From the NCBI GenBank assembly GCA_964344935.1, contig CAYFPL010000004.1:186001-250000 (forward strand): a stretch of DNA of 64,000 bases, read 5' to 3'. Below, in pieces: positions 43,163-51,912 of the stretch (positions are counted from its first letter, which is position 1; each line of letters opens with the position of its first letter). The notes under the pieces are model-generated. The model had not been told where the DNA came from. It did no database searches and was given only the letters and a program-made list of their open reading frames with translations. The DNA comes from GCA-2731375 sp964344935 (GTDB lineage Bacteria > Pseudomonadota > Alphaproteobacteria > GCA-2731375). The position numbers were made by a program, and so were the translations under genes.

Positions 43163-44143
43163 TTAGGCGGTGGTTGCTTCCGAGGGTCTGTAGCCGTGAT
43201 CACCGGCTTGGCGTGCCTTGCGGGTAATCTCGGCGATTTGCGGGCGCACGGCGGCGATGTCCTGTTCGAACTTCAACAATACGTTCAAGGTGTCTTGTAC
43301 CAGGTTCGGCGACAGATCGTCCGCATGCAGCAGCAGGATCACCCGGGCCCAATCCAGCGTTTCCGAGATCGAGGGCAGTTTCTTGAGGTCCTGTTCCCGC
43401 AGCATCTGCACGAAGGCGACCAGCTTGCGGCGCAGCTTCTCGTCAATCTCCGGCACCCGGGCGGCGACGATCTGCTCTTCCAGCTTGGCATCGGGCAGGG
43501 GTATATAGAGATGCAGACAGCGCCGTTTCAGGGCATCGCCCATTTCCCGCATATTGTTCGAGGTCAGGAACACCAGTGGCGGCACCGTGGACTGCACGGT
43601 GCCGATTTCGGGAATGGTGACCTGATAGGCAGAGAGGATTTCCAGCAGGAACGCCTCGAACTCCTCGTCCGATTTGTCGATCTCGTCGATCAGCAGCACC
43701 GCACCGCGGTCCTGGCGCAGAGCCCGCAGCAGAGGCCGGGGTTCCAGAAACTCTTCGGAAAAGAACAGATCGCCGAAGCCATGCAGCTTTTTCATGGCCC
43801 CGTCCAGGCCCGGCGCATCGCCCAAGACATCGCTCATCTTGTCCTTCAGGATCTGCGTGTAGAGCAGTTGCTTGCCGTACTTCCATTCATACAACGCCTT
43901 GGACTCATCCAGGCCCTCATAGCACTGCATACGGATCAGCGGCAGGTCCAGCCAGGCCGCCGTGGACAGCGCCAATTCCGTCTTGCCGACACCGGCGGAG
44001 CCTTCGACGAGGATCGGCTTGGTCAGGTTCTCCGCCACGAAGATCGCCGTGGCAATCTGCTGGCTGGCGATGTAACCCTGTTCGCCCAGACCGGCGACGA
44101 TGGTGTCAACGTTTTGGAATTTGGCGGCATTGGGGTCGGTCAT
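43163..44143 (-). CDS. MoxR-family AAA+ ATPase (CoxD-like)
   Basis: A 326-residue AAA+ ATPase. Walker A is LVEGSAGVGKTELALS, Walker B is GAVLLIDEIDKSDEEFEAFL, and sensor 1 is PPLVFLTSNNMREMGDALKR. The start at 44143 (MTDPNAAKF) is chosen because upstream codons overlap the acyl-CoA dehydrogenase and lack homology. It is paired with the VWA protein downstream, the usual MoxR-VWA chaperone module, and lies 19 bases after an acyl-CoA dehydrogenase gene. Confidence 0.9.
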   Translation of the reverse strand: MTDPNAAKFQNVDTIVAGLGEQGYIASQQIATAIFVAENLTKPILVEGSAGVGKTELALSTAAWLDLPLIRMQCYEGLDESKALYEWKYGKQLLYTQILKDKMSDVLGDAPGLDGAMKKLHGFGDLFFSEEFLEPRPLLRALRQDRGAVLLIDEIDKSDEEFEAFLLEILSAYQVTIPEIGTVQSTVPPLVFLTSNNMREMGDALKRRCLHLYIPLPDAKLEEQIVAARVPEIDEKLRRKLVAFVQMLREQDLKKLPSISETLDWARVILLLHADDLSPNLVQDTLNVLLKFEQDIAAVRPQIAEITRKARQAGDHGYRPSEATTA

Positions 44144-44162
44144 TGGGTCTCTTTTCGTACCG

Positions 44163-45293
44163 TTACTGATAGGCCTTGAGGTGGGCCAAGCCGCGCTTGC
44201 GGGCCTGGGCATCCCGGGCGTAGGCGGCAATGCCCTGGGATTTCGCCAGATCCCGATTGGCGATGGCCAGGGCGTCTGTGACCTCTATATCCCACGCCTT
44301 GATGAATGCCTCAACCTCCGCTTCCACATATTTGCCGCTCTGCCGTGCGGCGGCGGCCAGTGAAGACAAGGTTTCGTCGATGCAGTCTTGACCGCCATCC
44401 AGCAGTTCCGCTGCCCGCCAGGCTATGGCGGAAAGCGCCTCGGGCATGGCGGCGAGGCGGCCCAGGGTCAGTTCCATTTCCTCTGTCACCTCACACTTTG
44501 CCGCCGCCTGGCACAACAGGCGAAAGCGGTGGCGCATGGCACCGGCGGTTTTCGCAGCCCCCAGCGCATCCTCTACCCGGCGCATGGGTAGCGATATGGC
44601 GTTGAAGGCATCACCCAGGGGACCCAGCCTGTTTGCGGCCGGAATACGCACGTCGGTCAGTTTCAGGCCGCAATGGGGGGAGGGGTGGAGGAAATCCACC
44701 TCTACGCCCGGCGTTTCTTCGACGCCTTGGGCCTCTCTCGGCACGATGAAGGAGGTGAACTGCCGCCGGCCGTCGATCTCGTCGGTAATGGCCAGGACCA
44801 GAAACAGATCGGCCAGGGGACCGTTGGTCAGGTAGGCCTTCTCGCCATTCAGAACGACATCGTCGCCATCCACCACCGCCCGGGTCGATAGCTTTTTCGG
44901 GTGCGCGCCGGCGCCGGGTTCGGATATGGCCATGCACAAGGTATGCCGGCCCGCCGCCAGGCCCGGCAGATAGCTATTTTTCTGCGCTTCCGTGCCCAGA
45001 CCCAGAATATGCAGCCGGGCATTCAGGGCCTGGGACATCCAGGATATGGCAACCCCCTGGCAGCCACCCGCGTCGGCCAGGGTTTCAAGGGTCAGGGCCA
45101 TGGCCCGATAGTCGCCGCCCCGGCCGCCGAAGGCGCCCGGTATAGCGATCGACATCAAGCCGGCCTCTCCCATGGCCTGCCAAAGATCGGTGGGGAAATC
45201 ATGTTGGTGGCTCAGCCCCTCCCTGGGGGCGATTTCACGTTCGGCGAAGGCGCCAACTTCCGCCCGCAGCGCCTCGTAGTCAAACCCGGCCAT
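44163..45293 (-). CDS. Acyl-CoA dehydrogenase family protein
   Basis: A 376-residue acyl-CoA dehydrogenase. It has MSIAIPGAFGGRGGDYRAMA, LCMAISEPGAGAHPKKLSTR, VLNGEKAYLTNGPLADLFLV and a variable C-terminal helical domain ending RKRGLAHLKAYQ. ATG 45293 follows AAGGGAACGTC; longer starts overlap the divergent gene. It heads a three-gene unit with MoxR and the CoxE-like protein, an uncommon combination. The substrate is unknown, and the C-terminal domain lacks the usual IHGGxG block, so it is a divergent member. Confidence 0.85.
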   Translation of the reverse strand: MAGFDYEALRAEVGAFAEREIAPREGLSHQHDFPTDLWQAMGEAGLMSIAIPGAFGGRGGDYRAMALTLETLADAGGCQGVAISWMSQALNARLHILGLGTEAQKNSYLPGLAAGRHTLCMAISEPGAGAHPKKLSTRAVVDGDDVVLNGEKAYLTNGPLADLFLVLAITDEIDGRRQFTSFIVPREAQGVEETPGVEVDFLHPSPHCGLKLTDVRIPAANRLGPLGDAFNAISLPMRRVEDALGAAKTAGAMRHRFRLLCQAAAKCEVTEEMELTLGRLAAMPEALSAIAWRAAELLDGGQDCIDETLSSLAAAARQSGKYVEAEVEAFIKAWDIEVTDALAIANRDLAKSQGIAAYARDAQARKRGLAHLKAYQ

Positions 45294-45348
45294 GACGTTC
45301 CCTTCCCGCGCATCTATACTGGCGGCAACTATATCTGGGAGAGAGCCG

Positions 45349-46554
45349 ATGTTCGAGTTTACAGACCGCAGCAAGGATTACCTGGAACGGGTGCAGTCCT
45401 TTATGGACCGCCACGTTTACCCGGCGGAAGAGGCCTATGAAGAGCAGACCTCGAACATGGAAACCCGCTGGAACGGCTTTCCCCCCATCCTGCAAGAGCT
45501 GAAGGCCAAGGCCAAGGCGGATGGGCTATGGAATATGTTCATCCATGACGAACGCTTTGGGCCCGGTTTGTCCAACTTCGAATTCGCGCCAATCATGGAA
45601 ATCCTTGGCCGCTCCAGCATGGCACCGGAAGTCTTCAATTGCGCCGCGCCGGATGTGGGCAATATGGAGGTCCTGGCTCAGTTCGGTAACGAGGGACAGC
45701 AGAAACGCTGGTTGACGCCATTGTTGGAGGGGGAAATCCGCTCGGTCTTTTGCATGACGGAACCGAACGTGGCCTCTTCAGATGCCACGAATATCGAAAC
45801 GTCCATCGACCGGGACGGCGATGAATATGTGATCAACGGGCGCAAATGGTGGTCCAGCGGCATCGGCCATCCGGCCTGCGAGATCGCCATCGTCATGGGC
45901 AAGAACGATCCCAATGCCGAACGCCACAAACAGCAATCGATGATCCTGGTGCCCACCAACACGCCAGGCCTCGAAGTGGTACGCCTGTTGCCGGTGTTCG
46001 GCTACGAGCATGCCCCCCACGGCCACGGCGAAGTGGTGTTCAAGGATGTCCGGGTACCGGCGTCGAACATGCTGCTGGGCGAGGGCCGGGGGTTCGAGAT
46101 TGCCCAGGGCCGCCTGGGCCCCGGCCGCATACACCACTGCATGCGTTTGATTGGCAAGGCGGAGCGCGCCCTGGAGGCGATGATGCGCCGGGCCAAGGCG
46201 CGGGTCGCCTTCGGCAAGCCCTTGGCGGAGCGGGACACGGTGCGGGCCGATATCGCCAATTCCCGTTGTGAAATCGACCAGGCGCGATTGTTGGTCCTGC
46301 ACGCCGCCTGGAAGATGGATAGGGTGGGCAACAAGGAAGCGCGCAAGGAAATCGCCATGATCAAGGTGGTGGTGCCCCTCATGGCGCAGCAGGTCATCGA
46401 CCGGGCCATTCAGGTACACGGCGGCGGCGGCGTATCCGACGATTTCGGACTGGCGCATATGTTCTCGGAAGCCCGCTACCTGCGTATCGGCGACGGCCCG
46501 GACGAAGTCCACCGCGAGGCCATCGCCAAGCAGGAACTGCGCTCGGTGAACTAG
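45349..46554 (+). CDS. Acyl-CoA dehydrogenase family protein (paralogue of 33091-34299)
   Basis: A 401-residue acyl-CoA dehydrogenase with GGGAGAGAG before ATG 45349. Blocks are FMDRHVYPAEEAYEEQTSNM, FCMTEPNVASSDATNIETSI, VINGRKWWSSGIGHPACEIA, GPGRIHHCMRLIGKAERALE and IQVHGGGGVSDDFGLAHMFS. It matches the 33091-34299 product nearly end to end, so the two are paralogues. It is divergent from the other acyl-CoA dehydrogenase across 55 bases. A REP-like repeat follows its stop. Confidence 0.9.
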   Translation: MFEFTDRSKDYLERVQSFMDRHVYPAEEAYEEQTSNMETRWNGFPPILQELKAKAKADGLWNMFIHDERFGPGLSNFEFAPIMEILGRSSMAPEVFNCAAPDVGNMEVLAQFGNEGQQKRWLTPLLEGEIRSVFCMTEPNVASSDATNIETSIDRDGDEYVINGRKWWSSGIGHPACEIAIVMGKNDPNAERHKQQSMILVPTNTPGLEVVRLLPVFGYEHAPHGHGEVVFKDVRVPASNMLLGEGRGFEIAQGRLGPGRIHHCMRLIGKAERALEAMMRRAKARVAFGKPLAERDTVRADIANSRCEIDQARLLVLHAAWKMDRVGNKEARKEIAMIKVVVPLMAQQVIDRAIQVHGGGGVSDDFGLAHMFSEARYLRIGDGPDEVHREAIAKQELRSVN

Positions 46555-46563
46555 ACCTTCATG

Positions 46564-46648
46564 GTCATTCCCGCGAAGGCGGGAATCCAGATCTATCCGT
46601 CGAACGATTATGCCTGCGGCCCTGGACTCCCGCTTTCGCGGGAGTGAC
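46564..46648. repeat. REP-like inverted repeat element, copy 2
   Basis: GTCATTCCCGCGAAGGCGGGAA at the left and ACTCCCGCTTTCGCGGGAGTGAC at the right flank an AT-richer centre. The arrangement is the same as at 6127-6215. It sits between the convergent acyl-CoA dehydrogenase and VOC genes. Confidence 0.8.
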
Positions 46649-46661
46649 GGGGCGGTTGCTA

Positions 46662-47120
46662 CTAAGGCGCCATGCCCTTTTTTCGGAGTTGTTCACGGGC
46701 GTTTTCTGTCTTTTTCAGATGACCCAGGCCCATACCTTTGAGCACGTGGTCGGCCTTCGAGAACTGGATGTTGGTATAGGTGGTAATCTCCACCCGGTTG
46801 CCCCAGGGGTCGAGGAAATCCAGGAAGCGGCCATCGAGGAAGGTGATGCCCATGCCTTCGAGGGTGCGGCGCGCCAGATCCTTGTCATCCACGGCGATGC
46901 CGAAATGCCGGTTCTCGTCCGGTCCCTGTGTGCGGCCGAGGCTGAAATTGATGAACTGATCGCCAAAATAGATGAAAGCGGCTTTGTCACTGCGACTTTC
47001 AATTTCGAATTCGATGAAGCTGCCATAGAATTCCAGCGCCTCGTCGATATTTCCCACTTCCAATGCCACATGGTTGATGCCCACCGCGCGGGCCTTGGGG
47101 CGGTCGGAACTCGTCATCAT
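46662..47120 (-). CDS. VOC-family (glyoxalase/bleomycin-resistance fold) protein
   Basis: A 152-residue VOC-fold protein. The first beta-alpha-beta unit is GINHVALEVGNIDEALEFYG and the second is RHFGIAVDDKDLARRTLEGM, ending FLDPWGNRVEITTY. His in NHVAL, His in RHFGI and Glu in NRVEI are the expected metal ligands. VOC enzymes include lyases, dioxygenases and isomerases; the substrate here cannot be named. The C-terminal 25 residues are Lys/Arg-rich. Confidence 0.85.
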   Translation of the reverse strand: MMTSSDRPKARAVGINHVALEVGNIDEALEFYGSFIEFEIESRSDKAAFIYFGDQFINFSLGRTQGPDENRHFGIAVDDKDLARRTLEGMGITFLDGRFLDFLDPWGNRVEITTYTNIQFSKADHVLKGMGLGHLKKTENAREQLRKKGMAP

Positions 47121-47465
47121 CTTCTATCATCCGTTGCTGACGCAATTGAGGGTCCTGTCGAAGATATCGCTCTGTGCAGGGAAACTTGCAAGAGATTTGC
47201 GTTTCCTAGCGAAGTCCCAAAACAAACGGCGAATGTACAAAAAGTTTGGTTTTCTCTGGCGCAGGGCAGGGATAGCTATCATGTATTTTGATGGCCCAGC
47301 TAAACCTTCGAACTCGGCCATTTAGACAATCTTCACGAATAATTTTTGCGATATTTTTACCAAGTGCTGCCAGATTTCCTCGGTCACCGGTGCGGCTTTT
47401 GCCAGGTCTACGGGCCGACCGGTGCAATTTTCACGCAACGCGCGTGTCGATAGAGGGTATCACGG
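47121..47465. other. Intergenic region upstream of the response regulator
   Basis: This 345-base stretch is AT-richer than its surroundings. I see no ORF with coding character. ACCGGTGC occurs twice (about 47387 and 47420), too little to call an operator. It should contain the promoters of the divergent VOC and response-regulator genes. Confidence 0.35.
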
Positions 47466-48446
47466 ATGAATGGTGGTTCAGACGGCGGTGGAAATGACCC
47501 CGGCGTAATTCGAGAAAGCGACCGGGCTGACGAAGGGCAAGCGCTAAGTGCTGCCGCGGTGGTGGATATCAAGGCCGCCGCTGACGAGGATGCCTGGGCC
47601 GAACTTGGGCCGCTGCACATTCTGGTGGCGGAGGACTACCGCCTAAACCAGAAAGTGATCAACGCCATGTTGAGTGATCTGGGGCACCGGATCAGTATCG
47701 CCAACAACGGCCAGGAAGCCGTCTCGGCGGTCCTGCGTTCACCTTATGACATCATCCTCATGGACGTGCACATGCCGGAAATGGATGGCAAAACGGCGGC
47801 CCGCCGGATCCGAGCCCTGCCCCGTCCGGAAGGCGATATTCCAATAATTGCCCTCACAGCAGATGCGTCGATGGATCAACAGGGCGAATGTCTCGATGCA
47901 GGCATGAACGACTATCTGACCAAACCAATCATCTTGCCCGATTTGCTAGCGGCGATCGCCAAATGCCTGAAAACATCCAAAGGTAGCGCGCACGCCACTG
48001 TTGTCCCTGTTCAGGAACCCGCGCGCGACAACGCCAAGAAGGCAGATGCCGCGGCGGCGCCAATCGTCGATACCAAGGTGATGGTGGAATTCGCGGCCAT
48101 GGTGGGCTGGGATACAGTGATCCAACTGTTCGAGACCCTGGCGAAAGATTTCGTAGAACATCGCAATATAATCACCCGGGCCGCAGCGAATGGCGAGATC
48201 GAGGTGCTGCGCCGCCAGACCCAGGCCCTGAACGGTGCCTTGGGCCAATTTGGGGCCACCAAGGCGCAGGAAACGGCACATGTGATCGAAACCCTGTGCA
48301 AGGCCGGATACAGCGAGGCGGCCTGCGACCTGATTCCGCAATTTTTGCAATTGGGTAACGACTCCATTGATGAATTGCGAAAGTTCATGCTGACCATGAG
48401 CCCTGCCACCGTACCCCTGGCCGCTTCACCGACATTGTCTCTTTAA
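47466..48446 (+). CDS. Response regulator with C-terminal degenerate Hpt domain
   Basis: This 326-residue protein has a REC domain (residues ~54-170) with phospho-acceptor Asp100 in IILMDVHMPEMDGKTAARRI, the acidic pair in LVAEDYRLNQ and the Lys in NDYLTKPIILPDL. Residues ~195-315 have the length and helical pattern of an Hpt domain. In the signature, though, the usual AHxLKG reads TQALNG: the phospho-His is Gln253 and the Lys is Asn. Phosphotransfer through it is therefore unlikely; it may act as an inhibitory or docking domain. No cognate kinase is adjacent. Confidence 0.88.
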   Translation: MNGGSDGGGNDPGVIRESDRADEGQALSAAAVVDIKAAADEDAWAELGPLHILVAEDYRLNQKVINAMLSDLGHRISIANNGQEAVSAVLRSPYDIILMDVHMPEMDGKTAARRIRALPRPEGDIPIIALTADASMDQQGECLDAGMNDYLTKPIILPDLLAAIAKCLKTSKGSAHATVVPVQEPARDNAKKADAAAAPIVDTKVMVEFAAMVGWDTVIQLFETLAKDFVEHRNIITRAAANGEIEVLRRQTQALNGALGQFGATKAQETAHVIETLCKAGYSEAACDLIPQFLQLGNDSIDELRKFMLTMSPATVPLAASPTLSL

Positions 48447-48533
48447 GGCCCTGGCGTCCGCCTAGTCTCTATTTCCCTGACCGGGAAGCCGCTACACTGG
48501 TGCTATTGTTTCTACAGCGGTGGAGAGCGGCGC

Positions 48534-49613
48534 GTGAGCGGAAAAACCTACAAGATAGCCCTGATACCCGGCGACGGCATCGGCCACGAAGTGGTGCCGG
48601 CAGCTGCAGAGGTACTGGAACAGGTCGGGTCAAAGCACGGATTTAGTTTTGAATGGGCGGAATTCGACTGGAGCTGCGAACGCTATAGCCAACAGGGCGC
48701 CATGATGCCCGAAGACGGACCGGAGCAACTAGCCGCCTTCGACGGCGTATTCCTGGGCGCTGTGGGCTATCCGGGCGTACCGGACCATATTTCCCTCTGG
48801 GGCCTGTTGATCCCGATCCGCCGCGCCTTCGATCAATACGCCAACGTCCGGCCGTTGAAACTGTTCGACGGCGTGGACAGCCCGCTAAAAAACCGCGGTG
48901 CCGGCGAGATCGACATGGTGATCGTGCGCGAGAACGCGGAAGGGGAATATTCCCAGATGGGCGGCCGCATTTATGAAGGCACGGAGCGGGAGACCGTGAT
49001 TCAAGAGGCGGTCTTCACCCGTCATGGCGTCGATCGCATCATTCGCCATGCCTTTGAATTGGCGACAAAACGGAGCGCTGAACGGGGCCGGCCGGGCCGG
49101 GTTACCTCGGCTACGAAATCCAACGGCATCATCCATACCATGCCCTATTGGGACGAACGCTTCGAGAAGATGGCAGCGGAATATCCGGACATCGAGACGG
49201 ACCAGTTCCACATCGATATCCTTTCGGCCCATTTCGTCCAGCACCCGGACTGGTTCGATGTGGTCGTGGGTTCAAATCTGTTCGGCGATATCCTCTCGGA
49301 CCTGGGCGCAGCCGTGGTCGGCGGCATGGGCTTGGCGCCGGCCGCAAACCTGAACCCGGCGGGGGCGCACCCATCCATGTTCGAGCCGGTGCACGGTTCC
49401 GCCCCCGACATAGCCGGCAAGGCGATTGCCAACCCCATCGCGCAAATCTGGACTGGCGCCATGATGCTGGAACATCTTGGCGAGGGGGTGGCGGCGAAGA
49501 ATATCGAAGACGCCATTGCCGCTGTCCTGGCCGACGGTTCCGTTCGCACGCCGGATTTGGGCGGCCAGGCGGATACGGGCACTCTGGCCCGGGCGATCGG
49601 GGATGCGCTCTAG
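48534..49613 (+). CDS. Tartrate dehydrogenase-like (isocitrate/isopropylmalate dehydrogenase family)
   Basis: A 359-residue beta-decarboxylating dehydrogenase. IALIPGDGIGHEVVPAA is at the start, DMVIVRENAEGEYSQMGGRI is the substrate loop, VTSATKSNGIIHTMPYW carries the conserved Lys, and GSNLFGDILSDLGAAVVGG carries the Mg-binding Asp residues. LFDGVDSPLKN fits the tartrate dehydrogenase/D-malate dehydrogenase branch more than LeuB or Icd. It uses NAD and Mg/Mn in the family. GTG start at 48534. Likely monocistronic. Confidence 0.88.
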   Translation: MSGKTYKIALIPGDGIGHEVVPAAAEVLEQVGSKHGFSFEWAEFDWSCERYSQQGAMMPEDGPEQLAAFDGVFLGAVGYPGVPDHISLWGLLIPIRRAFDQYANVRPLKLFDGVDSPLKNRGAGEIDMVIVRENAEGEYSQMGGRIYEGTERETVIQEAVFTRHGVDRIIRHAFELATKRSAERGRPGRVTSATKSNGIIHTMPYWDERFEKMAAEYPDIETDQFHIDILSAHFVQHPDWFDVVVGSNLFGDILSDLGAAVVGGMGLAPAANLNPAGAHPSMFEPVHGSAPDIAGKAIANPIAQIWTGAMMLEHLGEGVAAKNIEDAIAAVLADGSVRTPDLGGQADTGTLARAIGDAL

Positions 49614-49711
49614 CGTCGGGCGGCGCTCATTTGAATGCGACCCTGCTATTGATGCCTTCAAGATAGGCAATTTGGCGACAGTTAATTGATTCCAATTGAC
49701 TGCGTCTTGTT

Positions 49712-50008
49712 CTAGGACAGCCGCCGCCAGTGATGGCGCTGCATGCAATCTGCGAACCGCTTTTGGTAGGCGAATGAACGGGGACGGCCGGCATTTTCCT
49801 CTTGATGGTCCTCTTCATCCATTTCCGCATCCCAATGGGTCAATGATGCTTGATAGATGGCATGTTCGGCACAGGCCTCTTCGCGTTGGTGATAATCGTC
49901 CGTGCCCGTGCCCACATATTCCCAGGGCGGGCGGTAATCCTCGGTGCAGGCCGTAATCCCCAATAGCAGCACCGCCATTGCTAAACCGCGCATCAATCCC
50001 AGCGTCAT
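49712..50008 (-). CDS. Small hypothetical lipoprotein
   Basis: A 98-residue protein starting MTLGLMRGLAMAVLLLGITAC, a typical lipoprotein signal with lipobox LGITAC. The mature part is short, acidic and His-rich (DEEDHQEEN, MQRHHWRRLS) with two further Cys. I do not recognise a family. A longer in-frame start exists at 50086 but would put the signal peptide internally. Confidence 0.6.
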   Translation of the reverse strand: MTLGLMRGLAMAVLLLGITACTEDYRPPWEYVGTGTDDYHQREEACAEHAIYQASLTHWDAEMDEEDHQEENAGRPRSFAYQKRFADCMQRHHWRRLS

Positions 50009-50270
50009 ATTCAAACCTCGTCGCCTGCGCCTATCCCCAGGGCATTCCTCGCCAAACACGCCATCGCATGATGCGATTTCGGTCACGGATCAGGATAACG
50101 GGGCGGCTGTTCACACTCGTTCAATGCGCGCTGCGAAATGTTCAAACGACCGTGAAGGCACGCGGCTTATTGTCGCGATAGGACCAATCGGCCATGTCGT
50201 CGTGGAAGCGACGCTGTTACGCCCTAGATTAGGAAGGAATGAGGAAGGCATATAGCGGGCTGCTAACAAT

Positions 50271-50828
50271 ATGTCGGGCGAAAAACGACCCCAAGGCGCT
50301 GGTGCGCGGCCGTGGCGTGCGGCAACGATCGGAACTGGCTCGTGGCGTCAGAGCGACCCGAATTTGGATTTCGAGGATACGCGTCTGCGCGAACTCTATG
50401 ACTACTGGCTGGATAAGCGGGCCGGAAGGCGTTTGCCGGCCCGCCAGGATATCGTCGCGGCCGAGCTAAAGTCGCATCTGGGTCGCATTCACATCATCGA
50501 GTTCGAGTATGAACCTTTTCGGATGCGCTATCGCCTAATCGGTTCCAAATCTACTGAACTTCTAGGCCGCGACATGACGGGACGCTATTTCGACGAGATT
50601 TATCCGCCTGAGATCTTGGCCGGCATGCACGACCTGTTTTGGTGGATTGCGCAAAACAAGGCGCCGTTGCGGGGCTTTGGCAGCGGCATATTCGCGAACA
50701 AGTCGGCCTACCAATACGAGTCCGTCAATCTGCCCCTTTCCGAAGACGGGGAGCGGGTGAACATGGCGGTGGGCGAGATCATCTGCACATTGTCGAGCGG
50801 TTCACTTTCAGGCTGCCAATTTCCTTGA
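50271..50828 (+). CDS. PAS_5-type PAS domain protein (1)
   Basis: A 185-residue protein whose core (residues ~38-170) matches the PAS_5 family found mainly in alphaproteobacteria. LRELYDYWLDKRAGRRLPAR leads in, IIEFEYEPFRMRYRLIGS forms the central strands, and VNLPLSEDGERVNMAVGEII closes. There is no output domain, so signalling would be through partner proteins. A related protein is encoded convergently 153 bases away. The ~260 bases upstream (50009-50270) show no gene. Confidence 0.8.
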   Translation: MSGEKRPQGAGARPWRAATIGTGSWRQSDPNLDFEDTRLRELYDYWLDKRAGRRLPARQDIVAAELKSHLGRIHIIEFEYEPFRMRYRLIGSKSTELLGRDMTGRYFDEIYPPEILAGMHDLFWWIAQNKAPLRGFGSGIFANKSAYQYESVNLPLSEDGERVNMAVGEIICTLSSGSLSGCQFP

Positions 50829-50981
50829 ATCAGATTTAGAAAATTGTTTGGTTATATAATTTTATAGTAAATACCTAAGGTATTAGATAAATGTCGTCGT
50901 TAATCATGGTTGGCAGCGACAGCGACAGAATCCGAACCCATCTGACCTACCGCAAATCTCTCGACAATGTCTGATGCGCAA

Positions 50982-51518
50982 TCAGATCGCCGGCTCGCGC
51001 AGGGCGGATGCGGGTACCGGATCAAACACGACGGTACCGATCAGCATTTCGACCTGCTCGCCATTCCTGGAAAGTGGCAGGGCCTGCATCTCCACAAAGC
51101 GGGAAGTGTATTTCAATTGCGGTACCAGGCCGCGGACCGGGCGGCGTTGGATGGCGGCAGTCTCGAACAGGGACCAAATGTCGCTAGGTTTGCGCTGGCT
51201 GGGCAAGTCGGCGAGGCGTTTGCCAGTATAGTCGTGGACGCTGCGATCCACGATTTCCGTGCCGATCAATCGATAGGAAAAATCCAGGGGTTCGTGGCTG
51301 ACGTCGACCAAAAAGACCTGGGACAAGAACGGTCCCATGTCCAGCGGGTCCAGATCGGCCCGGCCCGGCATCTCGCGATCACCGCGGCGGCTTTTCCAGT
51401 ATTGCAGCAATTGCCGGGCGACCGGTGAGATTTCTGAATTTTCATGCACCAATTGATTGCTGCTCCTGGTCCCTAGGTCGACCGGCGGACCTGTGTCCGT
51501 GCCCAATGCGCCCTTCAC
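50982..51518 (-). CDS. PAS_5-type PAS domain protein (2)
   Basis: A 178-residue PAS_5 protein: LLQYWKSRRGDREMPGRADL, VFLVDVSHEPLDFSYRLIGT, VDRSVHDYTGKRLADLP and EMQALPLSRNGEQVEMLIGT. It shares the block order of the convergent 50271-50828 protein and likewise lacks an output domain. GTG start at 51518. The ligand is unknown. Confidence 0.8.
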   Translation of the reverse strand: MKGALGTDTGPPVDLGTRSSNQLVHENSEISPVARQLLQYWKSRRGDREMPGRADLDPLDMGPFLSQVFLVDVSHEPLDFSYRLIGTEIVDRSVHDYTGKRLADLPSQRKPSDIWSLFETAAIQRRPVRGLVPQLKYTSRFVEMQALPLSRNGEQVEMLIGTVVFDPVPASALREPAI

Positions 51519-51631
51519 TTAGCCGCTGAAACATAAGTTTCCGTTAAGCTATTCTCTTTTCGCGATTAGGTTCTCAGATTACTAGGACAAACGGCTTTCA
51601 ATTATCCGTGACGGTGGAGCCGCCTTGCCGC

Positions 51632-51793
51632 TCAGTCGGGTTTATCGTCGCTTTGTTTTGGCTTCGCCGGTGCCGTCTCAGTGCCCTCTTCTTTGGCGTC
51701 ATTGGCTGAATTGACGGCGGGAAAATGGGTCGGCCGTTCCATGGCCCCCCGCTGCAATGCCCCTGCGATCTTGCTGAAGAAATTTCCAAACAT
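51632..51793 (-). CDS. Small hypothetical protein
   Basis: A possible 53-residue protein, MFGNFFSKIAGALQRGAMER followed by a charged, Lys/Glu/Pro-rich tail. GGGGG lies 4-5 bases before ATG 51793. No family is recognised. The amphipathic start might bind membranes. The evidence is only the ribosome-binding site and plausible codons, so it may not be real. Confidence 0.4.
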   Translation of the reverse strand: MFGNFFSKIAGALQRGAMERPTHFPAVNSANDAKEEGTETAPAKPKQSDDKPD

Positions 51794-51912
51794 GATGCCC
51801 CCATTGCGGCGAAACTGTTCCCGACTGATTGCCCCTACTGTGCCGCACGTGGCCAGCATAGGGGATTTTAGTGATAATGTCTCATTTGCAACGGTCGAAA
51901 AGGCGTCACGGG

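Noticed and set aside
47380..47430. Repeated ACCGGTGC as an operator
   Set aside because: Only two imperfectly spaced 8-base copies; common by chance at this GC content.
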